NCBI GenBank assembly: GCA_003116975.1
Contig: BGKB01000060.1
Span: forward strand, 84,226 to 148,225
DNA: 64,000 nt
Reading direction: 5' to 3'
Origin: Aurantiochytrium sp. KH105
Taxonomy: Eukaryota > Sar > Bigyra > Thraustochytrida > Thraustochytriidae
Shown here one piece after another: positions 1 to 9,032 of the stretch. Position 1 is the stretch's first letter. Every line of letters starts with the position of its first letter. The notes beneath the pieces were generated by a model. That model was not told the DNA's origin, did no database searches, and saw only the letters and a program-made list of their open reading frames with translations. Made by a program: the position numbers and the translations under genes.

Positions 1-878
1 GCGCGACCGTGGCCTGCGCCATCTCCGAAACGACGGATTGCAGCCACCCGAAATTCTTGGTCCGAATCAAACTGAGCATCTGATCTTCTCCAGGCGCGCC
101 AGTGCGGTTCCAAAAGGTCTCGGGTCTCTTGGTCAATCGTGAGCCATTTGGGTAAGGCTTGGGCGTCAGCATCGAGAAGGATATCGAGGGCTGTATCGAG
201 TCGCGATCGTTCAGGCGCAGTGACGAGCGCATCGCACCAGAGAGCAGTGGCGGCCTCAATGGCATTGGGCTCGTCTGAAACCGCCGCAAGTAAGAGAGCG
301 GCATCGCGGGCGAGGGTAAGCGTTGATGCGTCGTTGAGGACAAAGTGCGCGTTGTATGTCGAAGCAGGGATCTTGTTTCTTTCCCCTTGCAACCAGGACT
401 CTTGCGCTAGCTCAGAAAGTGTCGCGACCTCGAGCTCGTGCAATGTTTTGAGTGGATTTCGCAGGTCGCCAACTCCCAGGTAGAGGAAGCGGAGGCCTTC
501 TTCGTTTGTTGCGTCAGCGCCACTGGTTTTGGCGCTGGACTTGTCGCGTTTGCGTCGCTTACACGAATGCGATGCGGCCTCGTGGCCGTTGCACAGCCTT
601 GCAGAGGCTTCTTGCGAGGTCCAGAGCGCCCTGCCGTGCGTGTTCCCAATCACAAAGCTGGCCATGATCCTGTCCACAAGTTTGCGTCGTGCCGGTGAAG
701 GCAATAGCGTCTCTCTGCCGGCGGGCTCGGCGCCGGTAAGAGGATTGCCATGTTTTGCATTCTCGCTTGCTGTTGCGCTGCGGTCTGCTGTGCTGCCGCT
801 GGCAGCATCGCTCTTGCTGGTGTTGCTGCTGCTGCCACCGCTGGCGCTGCGGCTTCGCCGCCGCTGCTGGAGGCCCAT
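1..878 (-). CDS. DUF4470-like protein, 3' part beyond the left edge
   Basis: An open frame on the minus strand begins at an ATG at 878 (context acc-ATG-G) and is still open at base 1, so about 292 N-terminal residues are visible. After a Ser-rich, low-complexity start, the body contains FLYLGVGDLRNPLKTLHEL and then NAHFVLNDASTLTLARDAA. These resemble the two most conserved blocks of the DUF4470 domain (a GCGDxRN-like turn and an LND...LAR block), which is often found in MYND zinc-finger proteins and in dynein assembly factor DNAAF3. No MYND cysteine cluster is visible in the part present; it could lie outside the window. The molecular function is unknown. The reading frame is convincing; the family assignment rests on by-eye similarity. 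Confidence 0.6.
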   Translation of the reverse strand, partial: MGLQQRRRSRSASGGSSSNTSKSDAASGSTADRSATASENAKHGNPLTGAEPAGRETLLPSPARRKLVDRIMASFVIGNTHGRALWTSQEASARLCNGHEAASHSCKRRKRDKSSAKTSGADATNEEGLRFLYLGVGDLRNPLKTLHELEVATLSELAQESWLQGERNKIPASTYNAHFVLNDASTLTLARDAALLLAAVSDEPNAIEAATALWCDALVTAPERSRLDTALDILLDADAQALPKWLTIDQETRDLLEPHWRAWRRSDAQFDSDQEFRVAAIRRFGDGAGHGR

Positions 879-1098
879 GGTTTTTCCTTTGTTTTTTGGT
901 TTTCTTCATTACTTTTTTCCAATTGCCTTTTTTTTTCTTCTTTTTTGTGCTAATTTCGGCCTTCGCTTCGCGAAGCCAAGCAAAAAGTCGAAGCAATCGC
1001 GAAAGCAAACGGTAAATCCCGAGAAACGAAAAAGAAGCGATGAATCCGCAATTCATTCTCATGAGATGAAGGCACAGGCACGCCATGTCCTGACGAAA

Positions 1099-1942
1099 CT
1101 ACTCTGCATCGTCGTCTAACATTAAAGCAACATCTTGCGGGTCCATTTGCATACGCAGAAAATTGAGAGACATGTCTTGAGGGTCGATGCAGCCATTGCC
1201 GTGATCACGATTTCCTTTGTCAATTTCGATTTTCATGAGCTGACCTTCCTGCCAAATACCTCGAAGAGACCGACCATTGGACCAACGTAGCGTCCCCTCA
1301 CCATTTTTGCGATTCTTTGTCCACCAGCCATCGTACTCAACCCAATTACCCAACGCCGTGCGACGGCATCGGCCCGAACCGTCTCGCTGGCCATGTCGCC
1401 ACTCGCCCTCGTACACGACGTTGCGCTGGGGGTCGTGGAAGATGCCAGATCCATGTCTCTTGCCAAGTTTCCAGTCGCCTTCATAATAGCTCCCATTCGC
1501 AAATGTCTTGCCATTCGCAAAAGTTAGTCACTCCAGTACAAACTCTTTTTCTCGGGAGGGAAACTGAGTACGAAAAAAGTGAGAAAGACATACTTAGACT
1601 TACCTTGCGTCCAAATCCGTGTGGTTTCCGATCGATGCATGTGCCGTGATAGACAATCATGCTCTTGGTCTGCAAAGTGTACATTTGATCTCTGGGATTG
1701 CGATTGCGACGAATAATTTCCAGCTTTCGCGCACGTTTCTCTTGCTCTAGTACAGCCTCGTCCTTTTCCTCGATATTCTTTTCGCTCTCTTTGCTTCTCT
1801 GTGCAGCGATGTCATCAGGGAATCCGTCTTCTTTTTTTTCCTTTTGACCGTCTTCTCTTGCCTCGAGAAGTTGAGAGCGCTCCTCCTTCTTTGCTCTCTC
1901 CTTTTCGGCTTCAATCGAGAGCAACAGCGCCCGCGCCTCCAT
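1099..1942 (-). CDS. MORN-repeat protein, two exons
   Basis: The coding sequence is the complement of 1604-1942 joined to 1099-1506, giving 248 residues. The first about 80 residues are a highly charged, probably helical stretch rich in Glu, Lys and Arg. The rest consists of four to five MORN repeats with the typical G-x-Y-x-G-x-W pattern: SYYEGDWKLGKRHGSG, VYEGEWRHGQRDGSG, WVEYDGWWTKNRKNGEG and LRGIWQEGQ. The intron joins in phase 0 and restores one MORN repeat across the junction (HGFGRK/TFANG), which is strong support for the splice. MORN proteins act as membrane- or cytoskeleton-associated scaffolds and several belong to the flagellar radial spoke; which role applies here is not visible. 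The upstream frame before 1942 translates a simple repeat and was excluded. Confidence 0.8.
1507..1603 (-). other. Intron of the MORN gene, 97 nt
   Basis: On the minus strand the donor reads AAG/GTAAGT at 1604/1603 and the acceptor reads GGCAAG/ACA at 1507/1506. A GACTAAC branch-point-like sequence lies about 16 nt before the acceptor. Removing the 97 nt keeps the frame and rebuilds a MORN repeat. Confidence 0.8.
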
Positions 1943-2010
1943 GGTGTCTTCCCCTTCGTCCACCTTACCCGCTGTCAAGGACTCGGCGGGCGGACACCAA
2001 GCACGCACGC

Positions 2011-2077
2011 AGGCTGGCAGGCTGGCTGGCTGGCTGTCTTGCTCGCTGGCTGGCTGGCTGGCTCGCCGGCCGGCTGA
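2011..2077. repeat. GGCT tetranucleotide array
   Basis: Imperfect tandem copies of ggct/gctg with small interruptions lie in the shared upstream region of the MORN and bL32 genes. Confidence 0.8.
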
Positions 2078-2340
2078 TCGATCGGGCCGAGTCTGCGTCA
2101 ATCGCAGGCAGCTTCCGTCCCGAGATGGCCACCGCGCCTGGCCACGTTCGCAGCCACAGTACCCCACCCTTTCGAAAGGGTGTGTACCTGGGAACGCCGC
2201 ACCCGCCCTGGCCATTGGCAGGCCGGGTTAGGTCGGGGCCGCCCCGGTTAGGTTTGCGCGGGCCCGAGGCGTGTGGACTCGGAGGAGCTCCTGGCCTGCC
2301 TGCGTTGCCTGCGCAAGAAGCGCGGCGCTGCAGAACGAAC

Positions 2341-2358
2341 GATCGATCGATCGATCGA
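2341..2358. repeat. GATC tetranucleotide array
   Basis: Four and a half perfect copies of gatc lie about 130 bp upstream of the bL32 start codon. Confidence 0.8.
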
Positions 2359-2486
2359 GGCCGGGCGCGCGAGCGACGGGGCGAGCGGACGGCGCGCGGC
2401 GCTGCGAGAGGAGGAGCCGCGCTCGCGCGGGGTCGTGCGCTCGGCGCTCGAGCGGAGGGTCGCGGAGAGGAGAGATTGCAGGCGCG

Positions 2487-3035
2487 ATGGAGAAGGTGCT
2501 CCGCGCGGCGACGCTGGCGCGCTTCGCGGCCAGGCAGCAGCGGCTCGCGGCAGGGACGCCCGTGAGCGCGCAGGCGGGCGCCTTGGAGAGCGCCCGGCAG
2601 ACGCTGTGGAACACCTTGGCGGCGTGGTGGTCGCAGCCGTTCCAGCAGCAGCAGCAGCAAACGCTGCGCCTTGGGTTTGAGGGCCTCGCGAGCCCGAACG
2701 ACGCGCTCGCACAGCGGCAAGAGCAGCTGCAGCGGCAGCAGGGCGAGAGCCTCACCGAGCGCGCTGAGCGCTCCGCAGCGGACGCCGTCGAGGCGCTGGA
2801 GAGCCTTTGGAAGGATGGCCTTCTTTTTGCCGTGCCCAAACACCGCGTAACCCGTTCGAAAAAGCGCATTCGGCAGCATAACAAGTACGTCAAGAGGAAG
2901 CTGGCCTTTTCGACCTGCACGACGTGCGGCGAGAAGCACTTGCCACACCACCTGTGCCCGTTTTGCAATCCATTCAACAAGTTTCTCTCCAAGAAAGATG
3001 TTGGCAAGAAGGATCCCAACTTTGACATTTGGTAG
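2487..3035 (+). CDS. Mitochondrial large-subunit ribosomal protein bL32m
   Basis: The 182-residue protein carries a bL32 domain in its last about 75 residues. The hallmark is VPKHRVTRSKKRIRQH, followed by a zinc-binding pattern CTTCGEKHLPHHLCPFCNP (CxxC...CxxC). The roughly 105 residues before it are Ala/Gln/Arg-rich, with a QQQQQQ run, and contain few acidic residues at the very start, as expected for a mitochondrial targeting peptide and an organellar N-terminal extension. bL32 sits in the large subunit near the peptidyl transferase region. The ATG at 2487 is chosen because the upstream frame is a GC-rich simple sequence. No plastid copy is seen, so mitochondria are the likely site. Confidence 0.85.
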   Translation: MEKVLRAATLARFAARQQRLAAGTPVSAQAGALESARQTLWNTLAAWWSQPFQQQQQQTLRLGFEGLASPNDALAQRQEQLQRQQGESLTERAERSAADAVEALESLWKDGLLFAVPKHRVTRSKKRIRQHNKYVKRKLAFSTCTTCGEKHLPHHLCPFCNPFNKFLSKKDVGKKDPNFDIW

Positions 3036-3272
3036 GCGAGATGGCTCGTAAAAGCGCTCGATTAGGCACGCAGGCTAGGCACGCAGGCAGAACGGCAGGC
3101 AAGCACACAGATAAAAAGACAGATTGGCAGAATGGTAGTATCAGGCCGTGTTTGTCTCCTTGTTTCTGGCGGCTTTGCTTGCGCTTTTGCATGACTGGAG
3201 AAGAAGTTTGATCGAGTCCTTCTTTCTATTAGCAAAAAGACAAAAAACAAAAAAACAATTACTACAACACAA

Positions 3273-3278
3273 AATAAA
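3273..3278 (+). terminator. Possible polyadenylation signal of bL32
   Basis: A canonical AATAAA hexamer lies 238 nt after the bL32 stop in an A-rich context. Confidence 0.3.
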
Positions 3279-5574
3279 CGAAACGAAATTGCTGACTCTT
3301 TGGCTGCCACTGGCCACTGGCTAAGAAAATGAAAGGTTCTTGATAGCTAGCTGTCTCGGAGCAAAACAGTCTTTCATGGCGTAGGCAAATTGGGGCGAGT
3401 GCCGCTTGTAGGAAGAAATTTTGCCGGAAACTTGCCATCCTTTGCTACAGGCTCAAGGGAGTCCGTAAATGCTGCATCTTTCGGGGTGTGGAAGATGCGC
3501 TGCAGGCATTGGACAAAGAACGACAAATAACTAAAAGTGTGCGCGATCACAAGGGAAAATGTGGAAGGCGAACCTTTTGTCTGAATCGTAGCTCGAAAAA
3601 AAGCGTCTCTCGAAGCGCTCGAAATGCTTGCAGTATTGAAGCAAAACTCGGGTTCAAGATGTCCAAAAGATGCAAGATTTTCCGAGACCTGATACCTCCA
3701 CACGTTTAATTCCGAGTATTGCCTTATTTAGGTCATGCTATCCACTTTTAATTTTTAAAAAATTAAATATCACTTCCCCCGTTCTCGATCAGAATTGAAA
3801 GTTTGGCATGGCAATCGGGAGGCACGGAATCGAAGAAAAAAAAAGCATATTCCAAGGGCGCGCGAGCTAGATTTGAATGTGATCGAGTAGATTGCATTCA
3901 GGAGATCTTGTTTGACTTTTCTCGTTTGCTTTCATTTACAGTCAGTAAAGCACTCTACTTTTCTTCTCTCCTCGTTTTGACTAGCATCGAAGAAATTACT
4001 CGCGTTGCAAAGAATCGGCGGTTGCGTTGCTGTGTTCACAAGTCACGACCTTGCTTTTTCGCCTCCAACCTCTTTTCCCGCTGCTTTTCTCGAGGAAGAG
4101 GTTTGTGGCAACAGTCACGTCTGCAAGTCTTGGAAATACACTTGGCAAGATCACATTACTTGCGTCTGTTTACGGGTCGCCGTCTGCAACCACCCAAAGG
4201 CAGTTCAGAACCAGGCCTAGCTTGCAAATTGTAATCAAGTACCCGCGCCATTGTTTGTTCTTGAGTAAAAAGCTACGTCACGCGTCAGGGACGCGACGCC
4301 GCGCTACCAACTCTGTGGATTGCATTGGCATGCCCTCTTGCTGACCATGTCGTGCGCCTTTTTGACCGACTTAACAACACGTCATATATCCACGTGGCGG
4401 GCGGCAGCGTCTGGCACACCTTGACCAATTTTCAGTTTCCATTCTACTTCCCTCTTCTTCTTCTTTCTTCTTCTTCTTCATTTTCGCAATCATGTCACGA
4501 TCTCCCTCCGCGCCGCTCTCGTCTCGCGATTTTTCCGCGTTCTCTCTTCATCCCGCCATCTTCTGCCACAGACCCACTTTTTCGTGACACGCACGCACGC
4601 ACGCACGACGAGCGGGCATCCTGCGTCCACGTCTCGGCATGCATCCCCATCATGACGGCGGCCACGTCACTCGACACTCTCTCCCCGTCACTCTCTCTCT
4701 CCGACTCTTCTTTCCTTCTTTCTTCCTCCTCCCTTTCTTCTCCGGCGCCATTTTGCGCCCGCAGCGGGCCTAAACCTCCCCGCCGCCTCGGCCGCGTTTC
4801 CTTCCTTCCTTCCTCTTGCCCCCAGCAAGTCGCTCTCTCCGCTTTGCCCCACTTGCGCGCCGCCTCCGGCCCTGTGTATCCGCGCCGCGCCGCACTTGCG
4901 CCGTCCGCGTATATGCACTTCGATTGGTTGATTGATTGCCTGCCCGCTGCCTCCTCCTCTGCTTCTCTCTCTCTCCGCCTGCCCGGCTCCTCGCTCGCCC
5001 AGACCCCGATCGAAGCAACCGCCAGGTACGTCACCACCGCCGCGCGCGGCGGCGCGGCGCGGCGCGGCGCGGCAGGCGCGGCGGGCGCGCGCGCGGNGAT
5101 GAGGCCGACCCCCCCGGTGCGCGGGCGCGCGGAGCGGGAGGAGCAGGAGCAGGAGCAGGAGCAGGAGCGGGAGGGCGGGGCCGCGGGGCCCGGTCCGGCG
5201 CGCCGCCGCCGCCCGCGTGGCCGGTGTCGCGGCCGGTGTCGCGCGCGGCGGCACGGAGACAAGGAGAGCCGCGGTCGGTGTGCGTTTCTTCGCCTCCTTC
5301 TTTCCTTACCTTTCTTCTCCTTTCTTTTCCCCTTCCTTCTCTCCTTGTTTCTGCACGTCTCGAGGCGCTTTCCGAGGACCTTTCTGGCCGCTGCCGATGC
5401 GGAGCCGCGCCGGGCGCGAGACCCTCGGGCGTGCGGCGCCGCGCCATGGCGGAGGAGGACCCAAGGAGGTCGTGTGTGAGAGGGCAGAGAGGTGGCGTGC
5501 TCGCGTGCCGGCGCGACCGACGGACGGAAGGAAGGAAGGGAGGAACCGAGGGAGTGACTCTCTGGCTTGCTCTG

Positions 5575-5603
5575 CCATGACATGACATGACATGACTGAC
5601 TGA
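5575..5603. repeat. ATGAC/TGAC tandem repeat
   Basis: Four copies of the pentamer catga are followed by the tetramer tgac repeated. The same pentamer occurs inverted near 41730. Confidence 0.7.
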
Positions 5604-5775
5604 CGCACTTGCTCGCTCGATTTGCGCGCAAACTCAACAGACACAAACAACCTTTTATTGTCTCTTACCTACTTTCGTACTTGCTAGTTCCCTCCTCTTT
5701 TCACTCACTCTCCTTCGTTCCTTCGCTCGCGACATACTCGCACGCCAACGCAGCTCAGAACCCGGGCGAGAGAAG

Positions 5776-6384
5776 ATGAACCATCCCGAGTATGACTACC
5801 TTTTCAAGCTGCTCCTGATTGGTGACTCAGGTGTCGGTAAGTCGTGCCTTCTCTTGCGATTTGCTGATGATACGTACACGGAAAGCTACATTTCCACGAT
5901 CGGCGTCGACTTTAAGATCCGCACCATTGAGATGGACGGCAAGACCATCAAGCTGCAGATCTGGGATACCGCCGGTCAGGAGCGCTTCCGTACCATCACC
6001 AGCAGCTACTACCGCGGCGCCCACGGCATTATCATCGTCTACGATGTCACAGATCAAGAGTCCTTTGACAATGTGAAAACTTGGCTGCAGGAGATTGATC
6101 GCTACGCCGCAGAAAAGGTCAACACGTTGCTTGTGGGCAACAAGAGCGATCTTACCAACAAGCGTGTCGTCTCGTACGAGGCCGCTAAGGAGTTCGCCGA
6201 CTCGGTCGAGATGGAGTTCCTCGAGACCAGTGCCAAGAACTCGACCAACGTCGAGAAGGCCTTCATGGTCATGGCCAGCCAGATCAAGCAGCGCATGGCC
6301 AACCAGCCGCTCGGGAGCGGTGGCAGCCAGCCTGCTAACGTCACCCAGCTCGACGGCGAGAACGTCAACTCGGGCTGCTGCTAA
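5776..6384 (+). CDS. RAB1: Rab1/Ypt1 small GTPase
   Basis: The protein is a full-length 202-residue Rab starting [19 protein letters not shown]. All GTPase motifs are intact: P-loop GDSGVGKS (about residues 15-22), switch I with [12 protein letters not shown] (effector Thr), switch [26 protein letters not shown] for guanine recognition, and ETSAKN. It ends in GCC, a dual geranylgeranylation site. The switch region and the RabF motif [22 protein letters not shown] match Rab1/Ypt1, which recruits tethers and controls ER-to-Golgi and intra-Golgi transport. The start fits the family N-terminus exactly. The gene has no intron within the coding sequence; a spliced 5'-UTR is possible. Confidence 0.95.
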   Translation: MNHPEYDYLFKLLLIGDSGVGKSCLLLRFADDTYTESYISTIGVDFKIRTIEMDGKTIKLQIWDTAGQERFRTITSSYYRGAHGIIIVYDVTDQESFDNVKTWLQEIDRYAAEKVNTLLVGNKSDLTNKRVVSYEAAKEFADSVEMEFLETSAKNSTNVEKAFMVMASQIKQRMANQPLGSGGSQPANVTQLDGENVNSGCC

Positions 6385-6445
6385 ATCGACATAATCTCGT
6401 GCGCGCGCGCGAGAGAGAGAGAGTGAGCGCGCTCTGGAAAGAAGA

Positions 6446-6479
<34 letters not shown>

Positions 6480-7437
6480 CTGTGATTGTGTGAATGAGCG
6501 AGTGCACGTGAATCGCAAGGGCGGAGTATTCTTCGTTCCCGTAGCCATCCTCATTCACCTACTCTCGAGACCGACTGACGGATCGATTGACCCAGTCGAC
6601 CGACCAACCAACCAGCCTACCAAGCAACGAACCGACCGACCAACACATCAACATATGCCCCAATCTTCTACATCGTGCGTTGCCCAGCCTTTTACCATTC
6701 TCTCACTGGCCATGCCATCATTCACACGCGCGCTCCCCCCACATGGCAATGGCAACGCTCGACGTTTAAATTACTGGGGAGCAAACGGTGTAAAACATTT
6801 GAGACTCGACTCGTCCACGAGTTGCACACTTGCTCCCGGTGCACATTCAAGGCGAGATTCGAGATGCGACGCACATTCATGATGCAGACGAATCAACCTA
6901 ACAACAAAAAGCAAGTAAAAAGGAAAAGCTCATCATTCAAGATTTACGCTATGCTCCGAATTTTGAAGCTTGTGTCCCTGAAGAAACTCTCTCTCTCTCT
7001 TTCTTTCCCAAGAGAGAGAAAGAAACTTGCTTTACTCCTGTCCATTGACGCTGGCGGGCTGTGAGCATCATCATTCTTTGGGTTGTCTTCGAGCGGCGCT
7101 ATTCTCTTTTTCTGTTTCTTCTCAGTTGTGACTCTTGAGTGTCGTACATAGCCCATTTCATCGATATTTGCTACTCATAGGTGCTCTAGCCCAAGCAAGA
7201 TTCCTTGCAAGCGATGGTCAGTCGAAGAGCACAGCTGCTATTCTTTTCAGAGGAGAATCGATTGAGCCACATCCATCCTTGTTTACAATAATCACTCGTC
7301 TCAGTGCTTCATCTCTGGGAACAAAAGCAGTGCTTCTTAAAATTAAGGTGCAAGAGATCTATCTAATGCTTGTATAATTGTAATTGCTGTTTTGTTTTGC
7401 CAAAGTAGAAACGGCTATACACTGGCGTTCGCTTCAC
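6385..7437. other. Convergent 3' intergenic region
   Basis: This stretch lies between the stops of RAB1 (+) and the GDP-sugar transporter (-). It contains a (GC)/(GA) simple repeat at 6401-6478, a run of ctctct around 6988, and otherwise non-repetitive sequence without a gene I can support. Confidence 0.5.
6401..6478. repeat. (GC)n and (GA)n dinucleotide tract
   Basis: A short gcgcgc run passes into gagaga. After a 20-bp interruption a longer perfect (AG) tract follows to about 6477. It lies in the presumed 3'-UTR of RAB1. Confidence 0.85.
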
Positions 7438-8442
7438 TTAATCGCGGTCTTTGGTCTCAGCGGCATCGGCGGCGTTCGCCTCGGTGTCAACGGGGTCGTA
7501 CTTGACGGGCTCCGCTTCAGGCTTGGCCGGCGTAAACGAGGCGTTCTTCATGGCCTGCTGGTACAGAATGCCACCCGAAATGCACACGAGCAGCCAGAAG
7601 ATGCCGACGGGCGAGGCGTGGTGGTCCCACACAGAAACATTGACAAGGACAGTCGCAAACTTGCATACAACGCCCAGCACAGAAAACGCAGTCGCGGTGA
7701 GCGCCTTGCGGGCGTTAAGTCCAAAGTAGCTAATGGCAATGCCAAAAACGCAAGAAGCACCAACAGCCAAGGCCGACTCGCTTCCGGGAGCAAGCAGCTC
7801 CGCAAGCGCAACGGGAATCTGTGAAGCCTCTCCGGTGGCCATGGCAAAAAACGGGTACAGCACGCTGGCAATGAGGTTGTTGTAGAGCACAAGGCCCCAA
7901 GGCGTGAGCTCCACCTTGGTCACCACGCGCTTGACGAGCACCGTGTCGATAACCATCGTGAACACATAAGCAAAGCCCCAGGTGTAGGCCGTGAGGCTAA
8001 ACTCGCGGTCAGCCTGGACGTAGCCTACTGCGCCAATGACAATCAGGACGAGGCACGCAAGGACCTTGGGGCCTGGGAGCGGGGTCCCGATGGTCACGCG
8101 CTCAACGAAACAGGTAGCCAAAGGCACAAGCGAGCGCAAAACGATAAAGGTGTCCACATTGGCGTACTGCAGAAGCTTCATGTTGCATGCGAGAACGACA
8201 AAGAAGATCAGGCACGCCGGAGAAAAGGCCTTGATTTTGCCCCAGTCCAGCTTGTCCACCTTGACGATGCCAATGGTACCAATGATGAAAGCAAGCAGCC
8301 ACGACGCCGTCAGCTGCGTAAATGTGAGCGTGCTCGAGTACGGCCACTTCATCACGGCCCACTTGTTGATCACAACGAGACCTGAGCTGCTCACCGCGTA
8401 CCCTGCGGCGATGAACATCATCTTGGCCATGGTGGACGACAT
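7438..8442 (-). CDS. Golgi GDP-sugar transporter, GONST3/4 (GDP-fucose/mannose) type
   Basis: The protein has 334 residues and about ten hydrophobic segments throughout, typical of the nucleotide-sugar/triose-phosphate transporter superfamily. Signature stretches are SSSGLVVINKWAVMKWPYSS near the start, YANVDTFIVLRSLVPLATC, WGLVLYNNLIASVLYP, and VSVWDHHASPVGIFWLLVC ending in GGILYQQ. These match plant GONST3/GONST4-type carriers that bring GDP-fucose or GDP-mannose into the Golgi lumen in exchange for GMP. The C-tail is hydrophilic (Pro/Glu/Asp). The frame is open further upstream but only through GTG, so the ATG at 8442 is used. The exact substrate cannot be fixed from sequence; the GDP-sugar class is likely. 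Confidence 0.8.
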   Translation of the reverse strand: MSSTMAKMMFIAAGYAVSSSGLVVINKWAVMKWPYSSTLTFTQLTASWLLAFIIGTIGIVKVDKLDWGKIKAFSPACLIFFVVLACNMKLLQYANVDTFIVLRSLVPLATCFVERVTIGTPLPGPKVLACLVLIVIGAVGYVQADREFSLTAYTWGFAYVFTMVIDTVLVKRVVTKVELTPWGLVLYNNLIASVLYPFFAMATGEASQIPVALAELLAPGSESALAVGASCVFGIAISYFGLNARKALTATAFSVLGVVCKFATVLVNVSVWDHHASPVGIFWLLVCISGGILYQQAMKNASFTPAKPEAEPVKYDPVDTEANAADAAETKDRD

Positions 8443-9032
8443 CTTCTTGACAGTTGCTTTGCTTGTGCAGGCGCGCTGCCACGAGACAAACGAGACGGCA
8501 AGAAGGGCGCGGGTGGGGCCAAGCACGGCGTGAGCGTAAAAAAGCACCCGGAAGCTCCGCTAGCTCGCTAGCTGGACTCGCGCACCGCACCGCACGAGGG
8601 AATCCGGTTATGTGATTGGTCGTTTGCTGCCTGCTTGCATACCAAATGGAAAAAGGTGGATTCGATTCTGGTGGGAGTGCGTATATGTGTTCCTTCACCG
8701 TTATTTAAACGTTACGCGAAACGAAAATCAAGAACAGCCGTTTCAGAATCGTTTTCAACAACCTCCCCGAATGACTGCGATTACAAGACAACAATACACA
8801 CAGACACATCATTGGCTCACGCGCGCCCTCAAAGGAAAACCACTACATCCAAATCAGATCAAAACATAATAGAACTTTGGATTTCATCTTTTTTGATCTG
8901 GCAACAACTTGGCTCCAGTTCTTCTTGAATACCTGGACACCCAGAGGGGAGGGGTCTGTTTTCTATTGAAGCGATTGATCTCGCCCGCAGCATGGCCTCA
9001 GCGAGCTCAGGACGCTTTTCTTCCTCGAGTTG
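8443..9032. other. Intergenic region upstream of the GDP-sugar transporter
   Basis: This region contains the promoter of the transporter and the 3' end of the next minus-strand gene. I see no gene or clear repeat in it. Confidence 0.4.

Larger units (their letters stand above)
1943..2486. promoter_or_regulatory. Divergent intergenic region, MORN gene / bL32
   Basis: This 544-bp stretch separates two divergently oriented genes and must contain both promoters. It holds a GGCT tetranucleotide array (2011-2077), a GATC array (2341-2358) and a strongly GC-rich segment just before the bL32 start. I could not identify a TATA box. Frames running through it translate simple repeats and look non-coding. 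Confidence 0.5.
3036..5775. other. Gene-poor stretch between bL32 and RAB1
   Basis: No convincing gene is seen in 2.7 kb. It holds the 3' region of bL32 (an AATAAA at 3273-3278), an AT-rich part around 3700-3780, a pyrimidine-rich part (about 4440-4830) full of cttctt and ctctct, an extremely GC-rich block (5035-5260) with one N at 5097, and a TGACA array at 5575-5594. The frames spanning it are low-complexity and appear on both strands at once. The last kilobase is likely promoter and 5'-UTR of RAB1. Confidence 0.5.

Noticed and set aside
4325-5479. Long plus-strand frame of 384 codons before RAB1
   Set aside because: It is Ser/Leu/Arg/Ala-biased, spans simple repeats and an N, and equally long frames exist on the opposite strand.
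8640-8680. GGATTCGATTCTGG resembling a tRNA B box
   Set aside because: No matching A box or cloverleaf could be built upstream. No tRNA was found elsewhere by eye either.
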